Positions 1 through 8,356 of a stretch of DNA of 64,000 nt are shown here, in pieces. A program made the position numbers and the translations under genes. The notes beneath the pieces were generated by a model. The model ran no database searches, was not told the origin of the DNA, and saw only the letters and a list, made by a program, of their open reading frames with translations. The DNA comes from Haloarcula rubra (GTDB lineage Archaea; Halobacteriota; Halobacteria; Halobacteriales; Haloarculaceae), in contig NZ_RKLR01000003.1 in NCBI RefSeq assembly GCF_019599465.1, positions 248,001-312,000 of the forward strand, read 5' to 3'. How positions within the stretch are numbered: the first letter of the stretch is position 1; every line of letters starts with the position of its first letter.

Positions 1-176
1 TCAGCCTCATGCTGGTCCTGTTCTTCTTCTGGGCGTACGGCATCGGGTCGTTCGTACTGGACCTGAAGAACAAGATAATCCCGGGCATCGTCGAGTACCG
101 GCGCGGCAGGCGTGCACAGAAGGCCAAGCAGGAACGCGAAGAAGAGCGCGAAGAACGCGAGAAGCAGTTGTACTGA
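1..176 (+). CDS. C-terminal end of a membrane protein, possibly a sugar ABC permease (partial)
   Basis: The reading frame is open from the window edge to a TGA at 174-176. The visible tail starts with a hydrophobic, aromatic stretch (LMLVLFFFWAYGIG) that looks like the end of a membrane helix. A strongly charged tail of about 35 residues rich in Arg, Glu and Lys follows and ends in QLY. A binding protein and an ATPase for sugar import lie just downstream without permeases, so this may be the last permease of that transporter. That is inference from context only; no family motif is visible in the fragment. Confidence 0.55.
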   Translation, partial: SLMLVLFFFWAYGIGSFVLDLKNKIIPGIVEYRRGRRAQKAKQEREEEREEREKQLY

Positions 177-202
177 CCCGGGACCCTTTTCTCGTCTCGT
201 CC

Positions 203-224
203 GCTGTCATCCATCAGTGACAGC
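203..224. promoter_or_regulatory. Inverted repeat just before the Gfo/Idh gene
   Basis: GCTGTCA (203-209) and TGACAGC (218-224) form a perfect 7-base inverted repeat with an 8-base spacer, ending six bases before the ATG at 231. It could be an operator or an RNA hairpin over the ribosome-binding region. The regulator is unknown. Confidence 0.4.
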
Positions 225-230
225 AGATAT

Positions 231-1301
231 ATGACCGACATCTCGACAGTCCGTCTCGGTTTCGTCGGACTCGGCAACATCGCCCACCTCCACTGCGACC
301 GACTCCAGCAAGCGGGTCTCGGCGACATCGTCACTGCGGGTATGGACGTCGACCCTGACGCCCGACAGTCGTTCGCCGAGGCGTACGACGCGACGGTGTA
401 CGAGGACCCCGCCGAGCTGTACGCGAACGTCGACGCCGTCCTCGTGACCACGCCGAACAAGTTCCACGAGGAGTACGTCGTCGGTGCGCTCGAATCGGGA
501 CTCGACGTGTTCGTCGAGAAACCGCTCGCACACTCGCTCGCGAGCGCCGAACGTATCGCCGCGGCTGCCGCCGACGCACCGGGGTTCTGTATGGTCGGGT
601 TCCACAATCGGTTCGCGAACCCCGTACAGGCCCTCGTCGGGTACGCCGAGGACGGGACGCTGGGCGAGGTGACACACGTCGAAGCCGACTACATCCGCCG
701 CCGCGGCGTCCCGGGACGGGGGTCGTGGTTCACACAGCAACCCATCGCTGGCGGTGGCTCGCTCATCGACATCGGCGCACACGCCATCGACCTCTCGCTG
801 TATCTGCTCGGCTACCCAGACGTGGTCGAAGTCTCGGGCGAGACGCGGGCCCAGTTCGGGACCGACGACGACTACGCGTACGTGACGATGTGGGGCGAAG
901 ACCAGGGGGCAGACGAGTTCAGCGTCGACGACTCGGCGAGCGCGTTCATCCGCTGTGCCGACGGGTCGACGGTCACCCTCGAAGTGGCGTGGGCGACCAA
1001 CCGACCGGACAGCCAGCAGTACTACGTCCGGGGCGACGAGGCCGGCGCGGGGTTGGACCTCGCCGACAGCTCGCTGGAACTGTACGAGACGGCGTCGACC
1101 GGTGTGATGCACCACCGGACCAGCGAGATAGAGACTCGTGACGAGGAAGCGCACGCCATCGAACAGCAGCGGTTCGTCGAGGCTGTCGCGGCCGGCGAGC
1201 CACCGGAGACGAACACCGTCGAACAGGCGCTGACCGTCCAGCGAGTGATGGACGCCATCTACCGGTCCAGCGAGCAGGGCCGTGCGATATCGCTCGACTA
1301 G
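231..1301 (+). CDS. Gfo/Idh/MocA family oxidoreductase
   Basis: A 356-residue NAD(P)-dependent sugar or polyol dehydrogenase of the Gfo/Idh/MocA family. The N-terminal Rossmann motif GLGNIA is at residues 13-18. The family EKP motif is at 96-98, whose lysine usually contacts cofactor and substrate. The C-terminal domain carries GGGSLIDIGAHAID (174-187), with the Asp and His that are catalytic in relatives. Length is typical. It lies 58 bases upstream of glucose dehydrogenase in the same direction and near a sugar importer, so it probably oxidises or isomerises an imported sugar. The substrate cannot be read from the sequence. Confidence 0.9.
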   Translation: MTDISTVRLGFVGLGNIAHLHCDRLQQAGLGDIVTAGMDVDPDARQSFAEAYDATVYEDPAELYANVDAVLVTTPNKFHEEYVVGALESGLDVFVEKPLAHSLASAERIAAAAADAPGFCMVGFHNRFANPVQALVGYAEDGTLGEVTHVEADYIRRRGVPGRGSWFTQQPIAGGGSLIDIGAHAIDLSLYLLGYPDVVEVSGETRAQFGTDDDYAYVTMWGEDQGADEFSVDDSASAFIRCADGSTVTLEVAWATNRPDSQQYYVRGDEAGAGLDLADSSLELYETASTGVMHHRTSEIETRDEEAHAIEQQRFVEAVAAGEPPETNTVEQALTVQRVMDAIYRSSEQGRAISLD

Positions 1302-1325
1302 TCGCCGAATAATGGTGAAGAAAGA

Positions 1326-1342
1326 CTTAATCCCGAGTACTC
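1326..1342 (+). promoter_or_regulatory. Promoter region of glucose dehydrogenase with GAGTACTC palindrome
   Basis: A TATA-like CTTAAT (1326-1331) lies about 30 bases before the ATG at 1360, which suits a leaderless or nearly leaderless transcript. Just after it the 8-base palindrome GAGTACTC (1335-1342) contains the GAGTA and TACT halves reported for haloarchaeal TrmB sites, though not with their usual 7-8 base spacing. A TrmB-like gene is encoded at 5414. Confidence 0.35.
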
Positions 1343-1359
1343 TCACAGTCCGGTAGGTT

Positions 1360-2424
1360 ATGAAAGCGATTGGTGTGACACGGGACGGTGACGAACCCGA
1401 GTTACTCGATATAGAGCGGCCCGAACCGGCCCACGGGGAGGCTCTCGTCAAGACTCTTCGCGTGGGCGTCGACGGCACAGACCACGAAGTTATCGCCGGG
1501 GCACATGGTGGGTACCCCGAGGGCGAGGACTACATGATTCTGGGTCACGAGGCGGTTGGTGTCGTCGAGGACCCGAACGGGACCGGACTGGAGGAGGGGC
1601 AGGTCGTCGTCCCGACGGTCCGTCGGAAACCCGACGGCGAGACGAACGAGTACTTCCGCCGCGGCGAACCGGACATGGCACCCGACGGCGAGTACTTCGA
1701 GCGCGGTATCGTGGGCGCACACGGCTACATGGCCGAGTACTTCACTTCGCCGGCCGATTTCCTCGTCCCCATCGCTGCCGACCTCGCCGAGTACGGCCTG
1801 TTCGTCGAACCCGTCTCCATCACCGAGAAGGCGAACGAGCACGCGTTCGCGACGCGCGAGCCGTTCGAGTGGCGGCCCGAGGCGGCCTGCGTGCTGGGTA
1901 ACGGCTCGCTCGGCCTGCTGACGCTGTGGATGCTGGGTCAGACGTTCGACCGAACGTACTGCGTCGGGCGCCGCGACCGACCGGACCCGACCGTCGACAT
2001 CATCGAGGAACTCGGCGCGACGTACGTCGACTCCCGGCAGACGTCCGTCGACCAGATTCCCGAAGCCCACGAGTCTATCGACTACATGTACGAGGCCACG
2101 GGTTTCGCGCCGCACGTCGTCGAGACGGTCCACGCCCTCGCACCCAACGGCGTCGGTGCCCTGCTGGGTATCCCGGAACCGTGGGACTTCGAAGTCGACG
2201 GCGGGTCGCTGCACAACGAACTCGTCCTCCACAACAAGTGCCTCGTCGGGACCGTCAACTCCCACGTCAAGCACTTCGAGTACGCCATCGACACGCTGGA
2301 GGACATGCCCGAGTGGTTGCTGGACGACCTCATCACGACGGTCGCCGACCCGGAGAACGTCGCACCGGCCTTCGTCGACGACGACGAACAGATAAAGGCG
2401 GTCGTCGAGTTCGACACGCTCTAG
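1360..2424 (+). CDS. gdh: Glucose 1-dehydrogenase (haloarchaeal, zinc-dependent)
   Basis: A 354-residue medium-chain dehydrogenase that oxidises glucose to gluconolactone with NAD(P)+, the first step of the haloarchaeal semi-phosphorylative Entner-Doudoroff pathway. It matches the Haloferax mediterranei enzyme, as I recall it, almost end to end. Asp38, His63 and Glu64, the catalytic zinc ligands there, fall at identical positions in VGVDGTDHE and ILGHEAVG. The cofactor loop is GNGSLGLLTL, and RRDRPDPT-DIIEELGATYVDSRQT is also conserved. It lies between the Gfo/Idh oxidoreductase and a sugar-binding lipoprotein. No truncation or frameshift is seen. Confidence 0.95.
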   Translation: MKAIGVTRDGDEPELLDIERPEPAHGEALVKTLRVGVDGTDHEVIAGAHGGYPEGEDYMILGHEAVGVVEDPNGTGLEEGQVVVPTVRRKPDGETNEYFRRGEPDMAPDGEYFERGIVGAHGYMAEYFTSPADFLVPIAADLAEYGLFVEPVSITEKANEHAFATREPFEWRPEAACVLGNGSLGLLTLWMLGQTFDRTYCVGRRDRPDPTVDIIEELGATYVDSRQTSVDQIPEAHESIDYMYEATGFAPHVVETVHALAPNGVGALLGIPEPWDFEVDGGSLHNELVLHNKCLVGTVNSHVKHFEYAIDTLEDMPEWLLDDLITTVADPENVAPAFVDDDEQIKAVVEFDTL

Positions 2425-2650
2425 TCCCGGCCACTCCCGAACTCCGGCGCGGCCGAGTTTTCACTTGCGATATCATGGTAGGCCAATCCAAATTCCAAGA
2501 CTTGAGACGCGTAAAGAGCGGAAAATAATTTTACATTTTTCGCTCGGTCGAATTATTCATCCGTATCCGAATTAAGTACTAACCGACAGACTGCGAAGGT
2601 ACAATTCGCGTTTTCCGGTTGGTGAAATGGGCGCTGTTGTCATACAGAAG

Positions 2651-2685
2651 TATTAAGTGCGAATCCTCAATAAGGAATGATGAGG
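2651..2685 (+). promoter_or_regulatory. Promoter of the sugar-binding protein
   Basis: The 274-base gap after gdh (2425-2698) is noticeably AT-rich, unlike the rest of the window. It holds a TATA-like TATTAAG at 2651-2657 and a purine-rich GAGGT at 2681-2685 before the ATG at 2699. Weak half-sites such as TACT-N8-GACTG (2577-2593) are present but do not match a known operator well. Confidence 0.4.
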
Positions 2686-2698
2686 TATTGGTGCAACC

Positions 2699-4069
2699 AT
2701 GACTGACGACAACTCTGACAAGCGGCTGACAAGGCGTAACGCTCTCCGGATTGCTGGTGCGGCAGGTGCCGCATCGCTCGCTGGCTGTGGTGGCGACGGC
2801 GGCAGCGGTGGCGACGGCGGCAGCAGTGACGGCAGCAGCGGCGACGGCAGCAGCAGCGACGGTGGCAGCGACACGACCACGCAGACCAACACCCTCGAAG
2901 TCGCCCACTGGTGGGGCGAGGGTGACGGGAACGCGGCCATCAACGCGCTGTTCGAGGGCTTCAAGGAGGCCTACCCGAACGTCGCGACGGACGACAACCT
3001 CGTCGCCGGTGGGGCAGGGAGCAACCTGCAGACCAACATCCGGACACGTGTCCAGAACGGGAGCCACCCGAGTACGTGGCAGCAGTGGCCCGGCAAGGCG
3101 CTCATCCCGTTCACCGACGCGAACCTCCTCGAGGACATCGAGGAGTCCGTCTGGAGCCAGAACGGCATGAAAGACGCCTACCTCGGTGGCGTCAAAGAGG
3201 CGGCACAGCCGGCCGGTAACTACGTCACCGTCCCGCTGAACATCCACCGTATCAACAACCTGTTCTACAACGTCAGCGTCATCGAGGACGCCGGTGTCGA
3301 CCCGTCTTCGCTCGAGACGCCGTCGGACGTGACGGACGCCCTCGCGGCCGTCTCCGACGCGGGCTACACCGGGATGGCCCACCAGACCGGTTCCGCGTGG
3401 TCGACGGTCCAGATGTTCGCGACCATCTTCCTCGGCCTCACCGACGCCGACACCTACAACGCGACGTGGGTCGAAGGCAACATCGAGGCCAACCGCGACG
3501 CTATCGCGAACGCCCTCGACATCGTCCGCGAGTACAGCGAGTACTACCCGAGCGACGCCGGGTCCATCTCCTGGACCGAGGCCAACTCGGGCGTCATCAA
3601 CGGCGAGACCGGCTTCATCCACCAAGGTGACTGGGCCGCTGGCACCTACGTCGGCACGGACGGCTTCGAGTACGGCGAAGACTGGGACCAAATCACCTTC
3701 CCCGGCACCGAGGGGAACTACATGCTGAACATGGACTCGTTCCCGTACCCGACGGCCAACCCGTCGCCGGACGCGACGACGAAGTGGTGCCGCTACTGTG
3801 GGACCACCGAGGGCCAAGAGCTGTTCAACCCCAAGAAGGGGTCCATCCCACCGCGCACGGACGCGAACACGGAGCCGTTCAACGCGTTCTCGCAGGACCA
3901 GATCGAGGACTTCGGCAACTCCGACGCACAGCCCCCGTCCCTCCAGCACGGGCTGGCTGTCAAGCCGTCGGTCAAGTCCGGCGTCGGCTCCGCGATAAGC
4001 GCACTCATCACTGGCTCCTCGAACGACGAGGTCATCAGCCAGATTGTGGACGCCTACAGCAACCTGTAA
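2699..4069 (+). CDS. Sugar ABC transporter substrate-binding lipoprotein (Tat)
   Basis: A 456-residue family 1 extracellular solute-binding protein. The signal begins TRRNALRIAG with the Arg pair at 12-13, which points to Tat export, and ends in lipobox LAGC with Cys30, so it should be anchored to the membrane outside the cell. Residues 31-57 are a Gly/Ser/Asp linker. The mature domain starts LEVAHWWGEG and contains further SBP-type segments such as GEGDGNAAINALFEGFKEAYP. It pairs with the ATPase at 4220 and is flanked by glucose dehydrogenase and a TrmB regulator, so an imported hexose or oligosaccharide is likely. No permease gene lies between it and the ATPase. Confidence 0.9.
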   Translation: MTDDNSDKRLTRRNALRIAGAAGAASLAGCGGDGGSGGDGGSSDGSSGDGSSSDGGSDTTTQTNTLEVAHWWGEGDGNAAINALFEGFKEAYPNVATDDNLVAGGAGSNLQTNIRTRVQNGSHPSTWQQWPGKALIPFTDANLLEDIEESVWSQNGMKDAYLGGVKEAAQPAGNYVTVPLNIHRINNLFYNVSVIEDAGVDPSSLETPSDVTDALAAVSDAGYTGMAHQTGSAWSTVQMFATIFLGLTDADTYNATWVEGNIEANRDAIANALDIVREYSEYYPSDAGSISWTEANSGVINGETGFIHQGDWAAGTYVGTDGFEYGEDWDQITFPGTEGNYMLNMDSFPYPTANPSPDATTKWCRYCGTTEGQELFNPKKGSIPPRTDANTEPFNAFSQDQIEDFGNSDAQPPSLQHGLAVKPSVKSGVGSAISALITGSSNDEVISQIVDAYSNL

Positions 4070-4117
4070 GGCCGTCTCGAACCGCGATTCTTTCGGCGCA
4101 GCCCGGATAGCGATAGG

Positions 4118-4124
4118 TATATAC
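4118..4124 (+). promoter_or_regulatory. TATA box upstream of the sugar ABC ATPase
   Basis: TATATAC occurs 50 bases after the binding-protein stop and about 96 bases before the ATPase start. Transcription from it would give a 5' untranslated region of roughly 70 bases. This is long for this organism group, so the ATPase may be transcribed both alone and by read-through. Confidence 0.45.
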
Positions 4125-4219
4125 GTTATCCTGCGGGGGCTTCAGACGGTACAGGTCTGGGAGTGCCCAGCCAGCATCGAAAGATTACAAACAGCAGTAA
4201 CTCAATGGGGAAGTAAGCG

Positions 4220-5365
4220 ATGGCAGGTCTGACACTCGACAACGTAACGAAGATATTCGACGACGACGGCGAGGAAATCGTCGCTGTCGACGATGTCTCG
4301 ATAGATATCGCCGACGGCGAGTTTCTGGTACTGGTGGGCCCGTCCGGGTGTGGGAAGTCCACGACGCTCCGGATGATAGCGGGCCTCGAACAGATATCGG
4401 AGGGCGAAATCCGACTTGGTGAGTCGGTGATGAACGACGTCCCGCCGACCAAACGGGACGTGGCGATGGTGTTCCAGTCCTACGCCCTCTACCCGCACAT
4501 GACCGTGCGTGAGAACATGGCCTTCGGGCTGGAGGAGTCGACGGACATGCCCGACGACGAAATCGACGTGCGGGTCGAAGAGGCCGCGGAGCTACTCGGC
4601 ATTCCCGAGCTTCTGGAGCGACCGCCCAGTGACCTTTCTGGTGGGCAGCAACAGCGCGTCGCACTGGGCCGGGCAATCGTCCGGGACCCGGCGGTGTTCC
4701 TGATGGACGAACCGCTGGCGAACTTAGACGCCAAACTGCGGGCGGAGATGCGTACCGAACTCCAGCAACTGCAGGAGGACCTCGGCGTGACGACGGTGTA
4801 CGTCACCCACAATCAGGTCGAGGCGATGACGATGTCCGACCGGGTGGCGATTCTCAACGACGGCGTCCTCCAGCAGTGTGCGACGCCGCTGGAGTGTTAC
4901 CACCAGCCGAACAACCTGTTCGTCGGTGGCTTCATCGGTGAGCCGTCGATGAACTTCTTCGACGTGGAACTGCGAGGGTCGACGCTCGTGGCCGACGAGT
5001 TCGAGTACGAACTCTCCGAGGCGACAGTTGCGTCTCTCGGTGGGGAGACGGACCTCGTCCTCGGTATCCGGCCGGAGGACGTGTCGCTGAAGTCCGCTGT
5101 CGAGTCGAACCACGACTACCGTACCGTGGTCGACGTCGTCGAACCGATGGGCGACGAGAACGTCGTCCACCTCGTCTTCGAGGGGAGCGAAGTGGACGAG
5201 GACAACCTCTTCACCGCCGTGTTGGACGGGATGAAGAGCGTCGACTCGAAGCAGACCCTCGTCGCTGAGTTCCCCGAGGAGGCCATCCACCTGTTCGACA
5301 GGCACTCCGGAGAGGCGCTCCGAAACCGCGAACTCGAAGCCGCCGAGTCGCCGCCCATGCGGTAG
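4220..5365 (+). CDS. Sugar ABC transporter ATP-binding protein (UgpC/MsmK type)
   Basis: A 381-residue ATPase that would energise sugar import from the cytoplasmic face. Walker A GPSGCGKS is at 40-47, the Q-loop FQSYALYPHMTVREN begins near 85, the signature LSGGQQQR is at 139-146, and Walker B FLMDEPLANLD is at 160-170. The C-terminal part after about residue 240 (FVGGFIGEPSMNFFDVEL, LGIRPEDV) is the regulatory OB-fold of the carbohydrate-uptake subfamily. An upstream ATG at 4204 leads straight to a stop, so 4220 is the better start. Its partners are the binding protein at 2699 and permeases not contained in the window. Confidence 0.92.
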   Translation: MAGLTLDNVTKIFDDDGEEIVAVDDVSIDIADGEFLVLVGPSGCGKSTTLRMIAGLEQISEGEIRLGESVMNDVPPTKRDVAMVFQSYALYPHMTVRENMAFGLEESTDMPDDEIDVRVEEAAELLGIPELLERPPSDLSGGQQQRVALGRAIVRDPAVFLMDEPLANLDAKLRAEMRTELQQLQEDLGVTTVYVTHNQVEAMTMSDRVAILNDGVLQQCATPLECYHQPNNLFVGGFIGEPSMNFFDVELRGSTLVADEFEYELSEATVASLGGETDLVLGIRPEDVSLKSAVESNHDYRTVVDVVEPMGDENVVHLVFEGSEVDEDNLFTAVLDGMKSVDSKQTLVAEFPEEAIHLFDRHSGEALRNRELEAAESPPMR

Positions 5366-5413
5366 CGCGGCGATAGCCGAACTTCTTTGTAGTCGAGCGG
5401 AGAACGCCGTCGT

Positions 5414-6466
5414 ATGTCCAGTGACGACCTGGAGGCGTCACTCGAGCAGGTCATTGCACGCTTCAATCTCGGCGAGTACGAGATTGCGGCGTATCTGGCC
5501 GTCCTCCAACACGGCGAACTGACAGCCTCTGAGATATCGGAGAACACCGATATCCCGCAGCCTCGAGTGTACGACACCGTCCGAAGTCTGAGCGACGTCG
5601 GCCTCGTCGAACTGAAGGAGTCCCGGCCGATGAAGGTCCTCGCCATCGACCCCAGGGAGGCGTTCGGCGACATCCAGGACTCGCTCGACGACCTCGTCGA
5701 CGACCTCTCGACGCGCTACACCGCGCCGGCCCGTGAACCCGAAGCCGTCTCGCTCGTGAAGTCCCGGCCGACCATCCTCCGGTATCTCGACGACATCATC
5801 GAGACGGCGGAGTACGAACTGACGCTCTCGTTGACGCCGTCGCTACTGGACCGGTTCGAGTCACAGCTCGCCGACCGGCGCGATTCCGGCATCGCCATCG
5901 AGATTCTCCTCTCGCCGTCCTCGGAGGCCCCCGACCCGGAGACGTTCGACTACCACTCCGTGGCGACGACGGTCAAGGGACGCCGCGGCATCACGACGCC
6001 GGTGGTCGCCGTCGCCGACGGGAACTACTCCATGTACGCGACCCGGGAGTCCATCCGTGGCGACACCGACCGCTACGGCGTCATCTTCAACCGCTCGGAA
6101 CTGGGCTTCCTCGTCTCCGGGTTCCTCAACACGGTCCTCTGGACCACCGCGGAGGTCATCGCCTCGGACGGCATGGAACTCCCGTTCCCGCGTCGGTACG
6201 GAACGATTCGCCGGTGTATCTCCGACCTGACGACACTCGACGGCGAGTTCTACGCCACCATCGAGGGTCGTGACGTGATGACCGGTGACCACTGGGTCGC
6301 TCAGGGGAAGGTAGCGGAGGCCTCGTTCGGCCCCAACCGGGAGATAGCGACGCTGGTCGTCGAAACCGCGGACGGCCCCGTCGACGTGGGCGGACAGGTG
6401 GCGGCCTACGAGGACATCGAAGCCTACGAGATACAGATCGGTCGGGACGAGCCACCGACTGCCTGA
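5414..6466 (+). CDS. TrmB family sugar-sensing transcriptional regulator
   Basis: A 350-residue regulator with an N-terminal winged helix (about residues 15-70: EYEIAAYLAVLQHGELTASE, then PRVYDTVRSLSDVGLVEL), a linker, and a C-terminal TrmB sugar-binding region. Family members bind sugars and control sugar transport, glycolysis or gluconeogenesis. Position directly after the sugar ATPase (48-base gap) suggests that it controls the 231-5365 block. In Halobacterium the TrmB protein recognises TACT-N7/8-GAGTA; only imperfect versions are seen here, so the operator of this protein may differ. Confidence 0.88.
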   Translation: MSSDDLEASLEQVIARFNLGEYEIAAYLAVLQHGELTASEISENTDIPQPRVYDTVRSLSDVGLVELKESRPMKVLAIDPREAFGDIQDSLDDLVDDLSTRYTAPAREPEAVSLVKSRPTILRYLDDIIETAEYELTLSLTPSLLDRFESQLADRRDSGIAIEILLSPSSEAPDPETFDYHSVATTVKGRRGITTPVVAVADGNYSMYATRESIRGDTDRYGVIFNRSELGFLVSGFLNTVLWTTAEVIASDGMELPFPRRYGTIRRCISDLTTLDGEFYATIEGRDVMTGDHWVAQGKVAEASFGPNREIATLVVETADGPVDVGGQVAAYEDIEAYEIQIGRDEPPTA

Positions 6467-6487
6467 CGGGTGAAAGGACAATGAGTG

Positions 6488-6537
6488 CGTGGGCGCGTGC
6501 CCACGACGGGACGGAGCGGCGACCCGCTGGTCGCCGC
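6488..6537 (+). terminator. Two consecutive perfect hairpins after the TrmB gene
   Basis: CGTGGGC (6488-6494) pairs with GCCCACG (6499-6505) around a 4-base loop. GCGGCGACC (6516-6524) pairs with GGTCGCCGC (6529-6537) around CGCT. They begin 21 bases after the stop. No T-tract follows, so a role as terminator or as a structured RNA is only possible. The rest of the 289-base gap (6467-6755) holds no convincing gene. Confidence 0.4.
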
Positions 6538-6755
6538 GTGTCGGTCGCGTAGATGCCGCGTGGCGGCGGCATCGTCAGCGGGGACGCTGTTTCGGGCAGA
6601 CAGCATGTGTACTCCTCGCCAGTACAACAAAAAGGTGCGAGTATCTCCGAGCGGAACTCTCCACAGGGCGTTCGTCGACTCACGTTGCGCGGAACGGTCC
6701 GACGGTAATGGAAACCGATATGTGTTTTCGATTTCACTACTGAGTCGTACGAATA

Positions 6756-7529
6756 ATGGCCTCGGACTCGCTCGTTCGGTACGTCGGTTCGTCCACGGTT
6801 CGGTCCGACGTCGTCGACGCACTCTGTGAGCGGCCGGGGCCGACGGACGTACTGCTGGCCGCAGTGGACGCGAGTGAGTCGGCAGTCTACGAGGCGCTGT
6901 CGAACCTCGACGACAGAGGGGTAGTGACCGAGACGCCGGACGGGTGGCGGCTGACCGGGGCCGGACGTCTCGTCGGCGATACGCTGGAACGACAGCGAGC
7001 GACGGACAGACTCATCGCGGCGAACGAGACGTACTGGGAACGCCACGACACCAGCGTCCTGCCGCAGTCTTTCCGATGCCGCCTCCCCGAACTGGGAGCC
7101 TACGATGTGAAAGAGCGTGCAGAACACGACCTCATGGGTCTCGTCCCGTGGGTGGTCTCGAAAGTCGAGGCCGTCGAGAGTTGCGAGATAGTGTCCCCGA
7201 TGTATCACCGGGAGTATCAGGAGGTGATGCCCGACAACGCCGACTCGCGACTCGTCGTCGGGCGGCAGGTCGTCGACGACGTGTTGCTGGAGATGGACGA
7301 CGGGCCGTACTCGCGGAGCTACGAGGAGACGCCGGTCCGCGTCTCGTCGGTGCCGTTCGCCCTCGGCGTCTCCGAGGAGTGGGTCATCCTCACGCTCCCG
7401 GACCACGACGGCGACTGGCCGGACGCGAAAGTGTTCTCGACGGCGGAGACGGCCGTCCAGTGGGGTCGGGAACTGTTCGACGCCGTCTGGCAGGACGGGA
7501 CGCCGATGGCGACCTACCTGTCGGAGTAG
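6756..7529 (+). CDS. Winged-helix transcriptional regulator, FilR1-type
   Basis: A 257-residue protein with an N-terminal winged helix (about 15-75: TDVLLAAVDASESAVYEALS, then LDDRGVVTETPDGWRLT). A larger ligand-sensing part follows, with VKVEAVESCEIVSPMYH-like and VRVSSVPFALGVSEEWVILTL segments, as in haloarchaeal proteins with the methanogenesis-regulator FilR1 middle domain. It stands alone between the sugar locus and the iron-boxed glycosyltransferase. The ligand and targets are not evident. Confidence 0.75.
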   Translation: MASDSLVRYVGSSTVRSDVVDALCERPGPTDVLLAAVDASESAVYEALSNLDDRGVVTETPDGWRLTGAGRLVGDTLERQRATDRLIAANETYWERHDTSVLPQSFRCRLPELGAYDVKERAEHDLMGLVPWVVSKVEAVESCEIVSPMYHREYQEVMPDNADSRLVVGRQVVDDVLLEMDDGPYSRSYEETPVRVSSVPFALGVSEEWVILTLPDHDGDWPDAKVFSTAETAVQWGRELFDAVWQDGTPMATYLSE

Positions 7530-7533
7530 GAGA

Positions 7534-7549
7534 TTTTGGCGAACCTAAA
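7534..7549 (+). promoter_or_regulatory. Iron box (one mismatch) before the GT2 gene
   Basis: TTTTGG-CGAA-CCTAAA differs at one base from the TTTAGG-N4-CCTAAA palindrome seen repeatedly in this window. It overlaps the AT-rich TATA region (7545-7553) about 33-49 bases before the ATG at 7583. A DtxR-family (Idr/SirR) repressor site is the likely reading. Confidence 0.65.
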
Positions 7550-7582
7550 AATTCAAGAGGCGTGAGCAGAGAGTGGTCTGTA

Positions 7583-8296
7583 ATGAGTACACAGCAACCC
7601 GCCGCGGAGCGCTCGTCCGAGTATACGTTCGACGATTTGGCGGTCGTGATGGGCACGTACAACGAGGCCGAAGCTATCGGGACGGTGCTCTCGGACATCG
7701 ACGAGGTGACCGACGGCCGGGCGGAGGTCGTCTGCGTCGACGGGTCGAGCGACCGCACGCCGGAGATAGCCCGCGACCACGGTGCCACCGTCGTCGAACA
7801 GGAACCACAGGGGTACGGCGTCGCCGTCCGCGAAGCCGTGCTGACCCCGGACCGGCCGGTCGTCGTCACGACCGACTGTGACGACACCTACCCGATGGAG
7901 CGACTCCCCGACTTCCTCGCCGAGATAAACGACGGGGCGGACGTCGTCAGCGGCGACCGCCTCTACTACGGCGCCGACGAGATGCCCGGGATGAACAAAC
8001 TCGGCAACGAACTGTTCGCACTCCTCGCGAGCGTCCTCATGGGCGAACGCGTCCACGACACGACGACCGGGATGCGTGCCTATCGGCGTGACGTCGTCCA
8101 GAAGATTCGGTGGACGGAGAACACGGGCCTGTCGGCGGAACTGCTGATGCGGCCGCTGATGCGTGGGTACGACGTGCGTGAGCGCCCCATCGAGTACGAC
8201 GAGCGGAAGGGCGAGACGAAACTCGACCCGTTCTCGGGCGGCCTCGAAATCGCGGGCTCCATCGTCCGCGTCGCTCTCGAAGAGCGGTTCCGGTAG
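7583..8296 (+). CDS. GT2 family dolichyl-phosphate hexose transferase-like protein
   Basis: A 237-residue GT-A glycosyltransferase of the DPM/DPG synthase type, expected to move a hexose from a nucleotide sugar to dolichol phosphate on the cytoplasmic side. It shows TYNEAE (25-30), DGSSD (53-57), the metal-binding DCDD (98-101), and a DTTTGMRAYRR acceptor segment. It ends without the C-terminal membrane helices found in some relatives. The start at 7583 was chosen because it follows the promoter and gives a normal N-terminus. It has an iron box in its promoter and faces the GT-C genes, to which it may feed lipid-linked sugar. Confidence 0.87.
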   Translation: MSTQQPAAERSSEYTFDDLAVVMGTYNEAEAIGTVLSDIDEVTDGRAEVVCVDGSSDRTPEIARDHGATVVEQEPQGYGVAVREAVLTPDRPVVVTTDCDDTYPMERLPDFLAEINDGADVVSGDRLYYGADEMPGMNKLGNELFALLASVLMGERVHDTTTGMRAYRRDVVQKIRWTENTGLSAELLMRPLMRGYDVRERPIEYDERKGETKLDPFSGGLEIAGSIVRVALEERFR

Positions 8297-8356
8297 CTCT
8301 CCCGGCGGACGAGTCGCCTACTCGCGGCGACGATACGGCCGCCCCGACCCTTCCCG

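Noticed and set aside
207-1478. Long open frame (423 codons) on the minus strand opposite the Gfo/Idh gene
   Set aside because: It is antisense to a well-recognised family protein. In GC-rich haloarchaeal DNA the G/C-biased third codon positions keep antisense frames open; its translation is Arg/Val-rich and lacks any motif.
2577-2593. TrmB-like site TACT-N8-GACTG before the sugar-binding protein
   Set aside because: Two of five bases in the second half differ from the reported TACT-N7/8-GAGTA consensus, so it is not better than chance.
2788-2873. Tandem GGC/GAC-rich repeat
   Set aside because: It encodes the Gly/Ser/Asp linker after the lipobox of the binding protein; low-complexity coding sequence, not a separate repeat element.
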